This document shows, piece by piece, positions 26,205 to 38,800 of a stretch of 64,000 nt of DNA. A model generated the notes under the pieces. The model was not told the DNA's origin and did not search any database. It worked only from the letters and a program-made list of their open reading frames with translations. Within the stretch, counting starts at the first letter, position 1. The number at the start of each line of letters is the position of its first letter. Made by a program: the position numbers and the translations under genes. This DNA comes from Theocolax elegans (Eukaryota > Arthropoda > Insecta > Hymenoptera > Cerocephalidae), in assembly GCA_026168455.1 (NCBI GenBank), contig CM047431.1, positions 62,888,910 through 62,952,909 on the forward strand, written 5' to 3'.

Positions 26205-27110
26205 GAATATCTCCATGCTAATGAACACTTTACGTATTCGATAATTTATTGTAAAGAAAAAAAGAAGAAAAGGTGACTTGAAAACGACATAGTACGCGTA
26301 TATACGTGTATACATGTATATCAGTATCAGCTCATCTTCTTTAGCGACAAAACGAAACGATAAACATACGAGAGTGTGTATATATACATATATATATATA
26401 CATATATGTGTGTATATTATGTACATGCATAGATACATACTCGAAGAAGAATAAAGAGAAGAAGAAGAAGCAAGGCTAACTGCACCGACGCGTAAAAACG
26501 ATGCTGTAATCGCATAAGGGCATCTCTTCTCTTCCTCGCCCACCTTCGCGCTTTCCGGTTTCTGAATTTTGGCGCGTCGCGATCATAATCGCCATCTCTC
26601 CCTCCCTCCCTCCCTCACCCTCTCTCTCTCTCTCTCTCGGTCGCTCACTCTGTGCATGTGTGTGGGAGATTAACGTCTTCTTAATTCTTTTTTCTCTTCG
26701 GTCAGGTATACGGGTGATTCGTCGAATCGTAAAAAAAATATTCGCACCTTGGTGAATGTGTAACTATAATATATTTTGTTAATCCACGAGAAGAGAGGAG
26801 CGACACGGTTGTTTCGCTCGATAAATAGATGTGCATACGTAAATACTTCTCGGTATGTCTCTATGTTTTTTCATATAGTCGGGTTCTATATAGCGAATCA
26901 ACGTAATCTTCTTACTTCGGTTCCTCTTTCTTTTTCTTTTTTCGGGTATACGCGCCGTGTATAAAAGGGTCCTTTGTTACTTTGACACAATGTATATACG
27001 TCAAGCAAATTTCTACGAACGCGTTCTCTCTATAGATTGACGAGGAAAAGATTCGCAACGGTTTTTTCTTTCTTTCCTTTCGAATTTCGGGGTTTTTTTT
27101 TCTTCCAGTG

Positions 27111-27143
<33 letters not shown>

Positions 27144-29487
27144 GTATATACATAAAAATGCTTTTCATTCGTTTTTTTCGTGAAGGCGGAGATGTGGTTT
27201 AAGAAATACTCATTCGATTTCTAGGATTATTATAAATTGGATTAACGATGAATAAATTTGACGGTTCAAAGAGAATATTACGCTACGAGTTCTACCCGTG
27301 AAATTACACTCGAGGTTATAGGTTCTTTTTAAAAAATATATAATATATATATAATATGAATAAAAAATAACTCAAAAAAATTCAGACAGCTTCTTTGTAA
27401 TTGACCGATTGTATCTATATTGTATGCAAACGTTTATAAGAATTAATCAAAGGGGCTTTTATCGAGCAAATTTAAATCAAAAGAACTATTTTTTTTTTAA
27501 TTTGTTTGAAAGCGGAAAAAACATTCAAAACTACCCCAAAAACTGATTTTTTTAGTCAAAATTTCACTCGATTTGAAGATTGTTACACTCTAAAAACCAA
27601 AATTAAGGTTATATTTTCAGTCTGAATGTTCATTATTATGACTACAGTTAGGTCAAAAAAATTATCTTTTTCTTTTTCATCTTGATGATCTAAAACTTTC
27701 ATGTCATATTTCTAGTAAAAATATAAACTTTTCTGGAAAATTTCAACAATACAGAATGATTTTAACTAAAGCTATACTGATAAACGTATCGACAATTAGT
27801 GCAGTTCGCGGTGCCGCTCCTTGCGTCACATCAATTTTTCCATTTATTCGACATTTTTGCGATTATTTCAAGTAATTGAATAATTGAAAAAAATAAATAA
27901 ATAATCGCCCTGTAATCTGGCAAGAATATTAATCTGTAATTTTTGGCTTATCAAAAGATAAAACAAGATTTGTTGACAAACGATTTGGGTATTAGTAGGA
28001 TTTTGGGTATTAATCCACCGCCGTATCGACACACACCTTTAATTGTCTATACAACTATATACGAAAAGAAATATTAAAATGGATATATCTACATTATTTT
28101 ACATAAGGCAAAGTATAATTTTCTTCGATTTAACTGTAATAAAAACATAAAAATTGTATAAAAAATTTGTATATCGCATACTCAGGGTCGTTAGCATTGT
28201 GAAGAAAACTTAAATTTTGATTTGACAGAAGCTGGGTTCACCAAGACCGAGTAGACGAACATTTAGATAATTTCCACACACGCACATAGAGTGAGAGAGA
28301 CGTGTCAAACGAATCTAAATGAAATAAAAATGCTTATTAAAATCATAAAGCAGTATACGCAAGTCGCGCATCGAAAAGTACGTAAGAATGAAATAATATT
28401 ATCAAACGAGGACGCAGTGTCACAGTGTAAACTTTGCAAATGTACAACACGTGGACTCACCGCCGCGCGGTCGTGTGCACGTAAAGTACCGTGCGTGATA
28501 AAATAAAGAAACTAAAAAAAAAGATAAGAGGGAGAGAGAGAGAGAGAAAAGTGAGTTTGAACGATAGAGAGAAAAAGTAAAAAGTATGAAGGTAACTACA
28601 TCATATATATATATATATATATATAGATAAAGGTTATAACGGAAGTGACCGCAGAGACACACCAAGATTCGTCGTGCGAGCCCATCGATTGCGTAATCGT
28701 GCAGTAAGACGACGAGGGCGTGATGCGTCGTGCCTGCGCGGTGTTTACCTCGCAATCGAGTCGGAAACTCATTAATAATCGAGAGGTATAGTAACGAAAG
28801 GGAAATCTCGGATGCGCTCATAATGCTTAAAGGAAAAGGTTAAGGGGGGGGGGGGGATGATAACGAGAGGTAATTAATGCGCAACGAACGGTTTTTACGC
28901 GGAAACGAAAATCGAAAGAGGGATTACCGGGAGAAGCTTGAGCAACATCAGCAGCAGCAGCAGCAGCAGCACCAGCGCGCTCATCTAAAAAACGTTTGAC
29001 GTTAAACAAAGCGTAGCACGCACCAGCTACTAGCTGGTCACGAGATACACGCGATAATGCATAGTACACCCGCTATATATACACACGCACGATACAACTA
29101 TATTCCACGGTTTTATTTTACTCTTTTTTTTCCTGAAAGATATCTCTTTCTCTCTAATGTCTATCGCTCTATTCGTTTTGAAATGCTAATTCATCGAGTA
29201 CGAGTATTCTTTTTCTTCCTCTTCCTCTCGCCCTTTTCTTCTTTTTCTCTTTCTTAATACGTCGATACGTATGCGTATTTTTCGTTTTACCGTCGTCGTA
29301 CTCGGAAATTATATGCATTTTTAGGTAGGTCGGTATATGTATACATGTATATACCTCTTCCACGTGATTTGTGGGCAATACTTTTTTCTTTTCTGGTTAA
29401 TTGTTTACGATAAGAAAGTGGGCCAGGATGAACAAACTGTTTAGCGATGCAAAGTAGCGTATACGACTCCGATCGTCTCGTACGTAC

Positions 29488-29538
<51 letters not shown>

Positions 29539-29758
29539 ATGTCTATATACACGTCCGTTGATCCAAATATTAAATGTGTAATTCGTTGTCTTTACGTTTT
29601 TACGTTTTTACGTTTTTATTCCGCATCTCTCGTTTATAAAAATAAGAGAGAAACACATATATTTATTCGTATAACGGTGACGCGCGAAAAATCGCAACGA
29701 TCTACCAAGTTATTACGCTGCGATTCGATTATTCGAAAAAGCTTATATCCGTAAAACA

Positions 29759-29800
<42 letters not shown>

Positions 29801-30596
29801 TCATTTAGATCTTCGTTCTCTCTTTTTTTTATTTGTTAGAAAAAAAAATGTGATGTCACTATGCGTCATCCAAGATCAAAGTTGTTTCAATCAAACTGTC
29901 ACCCATCGTTCTTCGCTCTCTGTCATCCAATATCAATTGTATTATTGATCTAAACGAATTTAAATGCTTCATTCGGTATCGAATGACACTACTTTTTTAT
30001 ATTGCTATTATTATTTATTTATTTATTTGACCAGAATACAATGTGTAGTTTAAAAAATGTAGATATATACAAATATATCGGATATAACACACATATTTTA
30101 TATAGAGATACATCAAGTATCTGCACACAGCTCCGGCTTCTTATATTTAAACTTATAGAATTAATTAGTAAAAAAAAATAAACTTTAAGAACTGTAACAC
30201 TTTTAAATTTTGCAACGTAATTATCATTGCTATTTATTATTATATTTATTGCTGTTGTTGATGTTGTCTCTTCATCCTCCACCAGCAAACGGGCACACAC
30301 TTTGGTTATTGCTTGCCAATACTACGCACTTTTTATCTTCTCTTTCGCTCACTCTCGTATACGTGACTCTTTTTCTAAATATATACGGTACATTATATGT
30401 GGTATTTTAAAATATTACAAATTATGGGTATATAGGGAATAATATACCAAAAAATAACTGTCACACTTTTAATTAATAATTCGATTGACGTTATGTTAAA
30501 ATCATCAAGATTCTGATATACCCTAAATGTTAATAGTATTGGGGATTAATTTTTTTTTCGATCGTCGATCGGTTCTTTGAAATTGGATCTAACGAT

Positions 30597-30628
<32 letters not shown>

Positions 30629-31484
30629 TTCAGATCTTTAAACTAATAACTTGAGAATAGATTTTTCGGGTTAACACACGCATAATTTAGTAATCTTCCA
30701 AATGAGCGGAAGTGGCATACCCGGTAGGCTACCGACAGAGCAAAAAAAGATAATTATTCTATTTATTTAAAAAAATACGCAAATTTATGGAAAACTCGAA
30801 TAAAAAACTGCACCAGATAATTAAATAATAAGTCATTGTATAATAAGTTCCAGGTCAATACAACAAAGAGACCCTAAAATATTTCTGTACACCGAAAAAT
30901 CAGGGATAATCGTACATTTTCGTTGCAGAAATTTTTTTTGGGTGTCTTTGTCGTATTGACTTGGAACTTATTATACAATGCAGTTCTGTATTCGGGTTTC
31001 CCATAAAATTGCGTATTTTTTTAAATATATAGAATAATTATCTTTTTTTGCTCGGTTGGTAACCTAATATGCCACCACCTTAAAATGTTAAATTTAAGGC
31101 AAAAAAGTGTTATAGATGATGTCATTAGTGAATATATATATAACAATAAATGCAAAGTTATATATGTACGTGTATACCTTATTATTTTATTTAGATGAAT
31201 ATTTTGCAGGTACCATATGTGTAACGGGTGATGCGCAGAGACAGTGGAAAATAAAAAAACAAATGTATATGAATTATAAATTTTTCTCCTCTATATATAC
31301 AAAAAATGTGAACCCTCGTGCTTCAGAAAGTTATACAGAGAAATCATAATGATATTGATATATATATATATATATTTGAATACATGCGATGTTATGTTAA
31401 ATCACGGATTATATTCTGGTAAATACATACATAAGTGAATATATAATTGAAATATATCGAACTAAAATAACGTAAAGTAAAATA

Positions 31485-31524
<40 letters not shown>

Positions 31525-32108
31525 ACATATGTATATAGAAAAAAATCAGTGGACTATAGCTTAGACGTTTGGCTGATTGGTAACTATAACCAATCTTTTC
31601 TAAGATAGCCCTGCATGGGTCTTGTGTGTGCGCGGAATCCAGAATACTCAGATGCTTTCTTTAATTTACACATCAATATTACTTGAATCTCGGACTGATG
31701 ATTACCGTTGAGCAAATAGACCTATAACTTTCCTCGTGACATTTTATTAATGTCTCTCGATGTATTATATTCTTACAGGATATACATTAATTGAATCCAC
31801 TATTATTTAATCAAACCTCTTATTATCTCTTATTATATACTAATGTGTAAATATATACAAATAACAATGGTAATAATTATATTTTTTCTTGATTAACTCG
31901 CGATATAGCTATATAATATACTTCGTCCGAGATTTTCAATATCCACTTTTTTAAACGCTATCCGTTCTCTCGAAAAAATTCATCGATCCTGCACGTATAT
32001 TACATTTTGGATTACCCTTGAATAAATAATTATCTTGGACAAAATGAACCGAGTGCAGTGTGTCGTTGTACGTTATATTGCACGGTTCTCTCGCACCACC
32101 GTCATTCG

Positions 32109-32154
<46 letters not shown>

Positions 32155-32821
32155 TGTATGGATCGTTCGAACGAAAACGCGCGAGTATGACTAATCCGAA
32201 CCCTCTAACGTAATAACTGACGTCATCTACATATATATATATATATATATAACAATTCGTCAATATATACCGGGGGGTTTCTATAATGACAGTCTATAAT
32301 GAACAAAGTAAACCCAAAATCGAATGTGGGAGAGGAAAAGGAAAAATCAACATTGCGCGCGTGTGTGTGTGTATATATATATAGCTATAGAATAGACGAG
32401 TCACGAGAGTGTCATCTCTAATGCGACACGCGGCGGGAAGGGGGAAAGGGGCTAACGAACGAGCGATGATGTCATACAACGTATCTTTACCGCACGGGTG
32501 AGGGTTGGTTCGTTTCATTTTTTATAGTTAAAAAAGACGCGCATCTATACCTATACGGGTTTTGGGTTAGATTCGATTATCAAATCTATCTCATTTACTA
32601 AACAACCGGACGGAGTTTCCCCTCTCTCCAGACGCACACGCACACACGCACGCACAGACACGATGTTATACAATTATTCGATGTAGACGATTAAAAGAGT
32701 ATCGTTATCGATTGTAGTAAAACGAGGAGTATATACATTAGAAGAAAAAAAGTGCTAGTATACAGTTCAACATTCTACTGATAAAGTGACTCGCACGTGC
32801 AGATCGCTAAAGAGTCAGAGG

Positions 32822-32865
<44 letters not shown>

Positions 32866-35800
32866 TTGTGTGTGTGTGTGTGTGTATTAGAGAGCTCCCG
32901 GTTTGGCCAGGGAATTACTGAAAAGGACAGGCGAGCCGCGAGCGACTGGCTGCGCCTTATCCGCAGTCCTTCTTTCGATCTCTCCTTTCCTCTCCTCTGT
33001 ATAACCTTGACTCATTCGTTCGCCCTTTCCTGCTTTTTCTATATCCCAACCATATATATATATAGGTATATACCACGCGTACTCGCGGATTCTCAAGACC
33101 CTTCGCTCTCTTCCATTTTTCTTGCTTTCCTATTTATTTGTGCGTGCAGTATATATATACACACATGCGCATACGTACACTTACTTCGTCTCGTGGAAAT
33201 TTTCTAAGAGCGTCTTTTCCTTTTTTTTCGAACCGCGCGCAAATCAACGTGACTCATTTTGAAGATGAGGAAGAAAAAAAAATGATGTACGAATCCATAC
33301 GAACGTTACGCATCTTTCTCGACTTTGCCTTTTCATTTCCTGCTAGACGTTTCCTGTCCGCTAATAATTTCTGCTAACGTCTCGACGCGAAAATCTCTCA
33401 TCGATCTTTCTACACAAAATTTAACATCCGCTCTCAATTGCACGACGCTTCCTCGTTGTTGTAGTTTTAACGATATTTATATATACATATATACATGTAT
33501 ACACAACGCGTATGTGTTACGAGAAGGAAAATGTTATGTAAAACATTTTAATCGCTCGTTCAGGAAGCTCGGGAACTATTAGTTGTTTTTAATGCTATAC
33601 GTACTGCGGAGACAATGGTATTCATTTTTTTCTTTTTAATTTTCAATTTTTATTTATTTTTTTTCTACATTGCCCAATGGCTATATATATGAGAGAGGTG
33701 TATGCACGTATATATATATTATAAATAGATTTATCTTTATGTATCCGCAATTGTATAGGGTTTGATGGAGTAACATTCCTATAATTACAAATAACGCGAC
33801 AATGTTGATTATTATTTAAGTTATACTTCTACTCGCTTCTACCGACTTATTTATTTTTTATTTACACGACCGTTCCTTTGCACTTTGACATATTAACCAA
33901 TTTGCCCGAAAAGAATTTTCATTTGAATAATAATCTCTCTTGTGTGTACATTGCGAAATGTGGTGTGTTAAAAATCACTTAATAGATGTTTGATTTAAAT
34001 GGAATTTTTGTTAAATATGCCTCAAGAAGAAAATCTGTTTGCTCCAATATGTGATTCTTCTGTAATTCGAGGGGAATGTTCTTTTTGTAAAAAATGAGAT
34101 ATAGTATACTTACAGCTCAAAAAGATCGATATTCTAAAATCAATCAAATTCCTCTCGATTATAAAGGAATCACATTGAACCAACCGGATTTATTTTCTTG
34201 AGGCATGTTTAACAACAATTCCGCTTAGATCAAAACATCTATTTTTTTTCAGCGTACATTTTGTAATGATGCACAGATATATTTGGATTATCATCATTTT
34301 GATTATATTTAATCATATTTCGCAATATTTATAAACAAAAATTATACTTGCATATTTTGCCTTACTTAATTTTCATCCACGTTACTTTATCGATGTATAA
34401 TAATAATATATAAAATTGGACACTGCAATAAATAATTTCTCAGTCGAAACGGAATTCTTCTTAAATATCACCCAAGAATCGAAATTTGGTTGATAGTAAA
34501 TTCATCCTCTATAATCAAACTGTATCGTTTCTTATGTCCAAAACTAGGAACGTTGACAAAAGTAGATCAATTTACGCAGGATCAACTACATTCTTCTAAA
34601 TTCTATACAAGCAGATTTTTCTACTTGGGTCATATTTATATACAAATTATTTTTCTCAGTGTAATTAAAAAAGGGATTAAAATTTATTAAATTTTAAGAG
34701 AAATTCGTTATCCGTAGTTTATAAATAATCAATCCCAATAATGGAAATCAAATCGTTTTTTAGGTTTGACTTCGACCTTTGTTTAAGTATCGATAGGAAA
34801 AGTCGCATTATTATCTATAAGAAAATCTATTTCACTGGATACTCTAGGAAAATTACTCTTTAAAAACTAATAAATGTACAGTAGTTATCAAACGCGTATC
34901 TTTTTTTCAATTAAAATTATTGTTCTTTTATAATTAACATTTCTTAGTTTGAAATAATCATTTCTTAAAACTATATTTAAATATTTTATTGAAATTTGTC
35001 AACCCTTTTGCAGTGTACCCATGTGGTAAAGATGAGATGTAAATATCTATTAGTTCATTTTGAACCATTTTTTTTATAATATTTGATAACGGATAAATCT
35101 TTTAAAAAACAATGAAAAAATATAGTACATATAGTAAATCAATTTTTATGTAATATTTAACGGCGATAAGATAGGAAGGGTAAAAGTCGAGTATGACACC
35201 TAATAACATATTGTTGAATTTTGGAACTTGTAAATTAATGATATACTCTCTTTTTTTATTTCAGGATACTAAAGGGCAACAATTTCGCCAATTTGGAGTT
35301 CAACGCATTACTCCATTTACCAAAACTTCAAGAGCTGTAAGAATTATTTTTAATTTTCAATCGTTATATAAACATAGTGTTGTAGGAAATTTAATATAAT
35401 TGAATCTTCTTTTCTTCTAGGGACGTTAATTCTAACAAACTGGGCGATAACTTCACGCTTAGCTTATCGGACGAGACGCAACTCAAATGGCTCAAAGTCA
35501 ATAAAAACCAACTGACACGAATCCCGGAGTTGAATCTTTTACACTTGACGCATCTTTCACTGTACGTTTAATCATTAATATTTATATGATCCAAAATCAT
35601 CTATTCCTCTATTTTCTTAAACGTCGAAACAAAAGTACGGCGTGTCTATATATTTTATTTCATTTTAAATAACTGATCGTTAAGAACGTGTCAGACACAG
35701 AAAATGGCAAATATATATAAATAAAAGAATTAATTTTTGCAAAAATCTTTAACGTCAGGCTCTCGCGTATGTTTTCGCAACATTATTTTTAAATCGATTA

Positions 35801-38800
35801 TTCAATTACGATTTTTGAGTTCAATATTTATGTTTTTTTTTTATTAATAATGGCCCCCAGCCCTTCCTTATGTTTTAAGCTATCTATGAGAAATTTATCA
35901 GATTTTTAATTCAATAATTTATATATATCTAATTTAAAAGAAAATTTATCAACCGTCGGTAAAACTGAAAATTTGACAAAATAATCTCGCATTAGTGATA
36001 TTTTTATTATTATTTATTATTTTTTTTTAAATAGTAATATCTGCTTGTGTACATCTGAAGTTTAAATGGTAAATAGGCATGTCGGACGTTAACATCGTCC
36101 ACTGCAGTTTCTCGGAATGGAAAATCTTGGCTAGAGAGCCTCGGATTTTTATCGATCTTATCGGAGCTTCGGATCAAAGCTCGGATTGAATAAACGCGTA
36201 TTATTTACACACTTTTAATTCGATTCGTTTTAATGCGTGTTTTGTTTATAACGTGGGCGTATACGTTTTCGTTTTAAGTAAATTTAGAACTTTTACCCTC
36301 TTTCCTTTTTGTTAATTTTTGACGTTTAATCTCACGTGTTTGATTTACAGATCTCACAATGCGATCGACACTATCACCGAAACCTCCTTGGCGAATTATC
36401 CCGAGCTCCAAAGTGTGGATTTGAGTAACAATAAAATGACTACGATACAGAACGGTTCACTCGTAGCGCCAAAATTGAAGAGTTTGTACGTATAGCCCTT
36501 TGTACAACAACGGCCCCAAATTTTTTTCAGTCGCATCGTCACAAATATTTTTGTATTTGATTTACAGAAATTTGAACTCCAATCAAATAAGTTTCATCGA
36601 ACCTGGTTGTTTCGAAAATTTGACTTCTCTACAGGAATTACGGCTGAACAAAAATCAATTGACCGTTTTGAAGAATTATCTAAAGAAGCTTGATAAACTA
36701 CGTATATTGTAAGTAGTATTATTAATTACGATTGCAGTTTTTTGTAAGTTGTAAGATGCGATCAATAATCCAAACTTTCCTCGCTGGGAAGTATTATATT
36801 TTTTTAATTAAGATTTTATATTCAAATTTAAATAAAACCACGAAAGCATTGTCCATTACAATTAAACAGTCTATGTGTACAAAGTTACAAGATGCGTCAA
36901 TTATCGAGAATTAATTTTTAATAAAATTTAGTTAATCTTCAATGCAATAAATTCGTGGTTACGCTTACATTTTTCTAAAAAATATTAATTATTGTAATAA
37001 TATGTAAACGCAGGAAATTTGAATTACTGATTGGGTTTGATATCCTTTTGATAAAATTATTTGGACTGAAAATTTTGGTATTAATTTTGGAATTGAAAAA
37101 ACAGGGAATTGAACCGAAACGAGATACGACAGATCGACGCGCTAACGTTCAAGGAGTTGAGAAGCCTCGAAAAACTACGACTTAAGAGGAACAAAATCGA
37201 AATGTTGAACGACGGTGCATTTTGGCCATTGAGCAACTTGACGGAATTGCAGCTCGATTTCAATTTTCTTAAAGTTGTACCGAAAGGTGCCCTATTCGGG
37301 CTCGATCACCTTCAAACTTTCACGCTATCGCACAACAGAATTAGCTCGATCGAACAGCAAGCATGGGATATGTGCAAGGAGATCGTTGAATTGTAAGTCA
37401 ATCTCTTCCCAACGACAAGTATATATTCATAGATTCACGTCGATGGAAAATATAATTTTTATTTAATTTTTTAGGGATCTGTCGCACAACGAGATTAGTC
37501 GCATTGATCGCAACTCATTCACTTCGTTGAGGAAATTGAAAAAATTACAATTGAATCACAACGGTTTGTCATTCATCGGCGAGGGCGCGTTTAAAGATTT
37601 AATCAGTCTTCAAGTATTGTAAGTAAATTTTCGCTCGGTATTATTGCCACAGTGACTAAAATTGTATACACATATATATATATTTAAACGGATGTATTTA
37701 ATTGTTGCAGAGAATTAAATTTAAATAAGATATCGTACATCGTGGAAGAGTCGATAGGAATATTTTTACCACTGTCGCAGCTTCAAAAGCTAGGTATAGC
37801 GCACAATCAAATAAAATCTATTCACAAAAATGCGTTCAATGGTCTACTACAAGTCAACGAGTTGGATTTGACTGGGAACAACGTGACGAGTATCCAAGAA
37901 AACGCATTCGCTCCAATGACCAATACTCTCGCGACCTTGAAAATGAATACAAGTAAGAATTTTTGCATTAATAGTTTTTAAAAAATACCTTATAAATTTA
38001 CGTAGAAAAGTGTCTTATGGATCTCAACTATTTGTAGGTGCTCTGTTCTGCGATTGCGGATTGCAGTGGCTCAGTACATGGCTCCGTAATAAACGATACA
38101 GCGAAACTAGAGTACAGTGCGGTTATCCACAATGGTTACGCGGAATGCCGTTGACTCAAATCCATCACGCCAATTTCACATGCGGTAATTGTCTATAAAT
38201 TTAATTCCCAAGTTGCTTTTCCTTTACGAATTATCTCGATTTCGATATTTAAATTGACGTTCGTTAAAGATAATTTGAATGTGTCTAACCGTCAATTCGA
38301 GATGTCAACAATTTATAAAAGTTAATGCTATCAAATTTCGTAGATAACTTGACGCGTCAAGCTCGATTTCTATTTATAATATATAATGGGCGAATGGAAA
38401 AAAAATTATTTTAATTTTCGTTTCAGACGAATTCCCAAAACCACGAATAGTCGAGGAACCCCAAAGTCAATTGAGTATCAAAGGTGACAACGTGACTCTT
38501 CGTTGCCGAGCGACGAGCACTGCCGATGCTCCGTTCTCCTTTACTTGGAAACACGACACACCTGGAGCACTCGACCACGCGATTCAAACCGACAGTGAAC
38601 CAACCTCGACAGCCGGTGTCACTGAAGCTACGTCAACTTTACACTTGAAAAATGTAACAATGGCACAAGGTGGTCGATATCAATGTACGGTATCGAATAG
38701 TTATGGTACAAGTTATTCTCAAAAAGCTAGGATCACCGTACTCGTTTACCCATCTTTCTCGAAATTGCCAAGTGACATTCGAGTATCCGCCGGCAGTACA

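Larger units (their letters stand above)
19611..35264 (+). other. LRIG intron 1, 15.65 kb, repeat-rich
   Basis: No exon was found between the signal-peptide exon and the first LRR exon. The intron carries a 5S-derived SINE, three fold-back elements, and the densest set of GA/CT, TA and CA microsatellites in the window. The 20.3-29.8 kb part is CpG- and GC-richer than the rest and may hold enhancers or an alternative promoter. ORFs in it are low-complexity translations of (CT)n/(GA)n and are not genes. Confidence 0.75.

Noticed and set aside
27560..27790. Possible further fold-back element
   Set aside because: Repeated AT-rich words but no consistent pairing between the ends when the reverse complement was compared.
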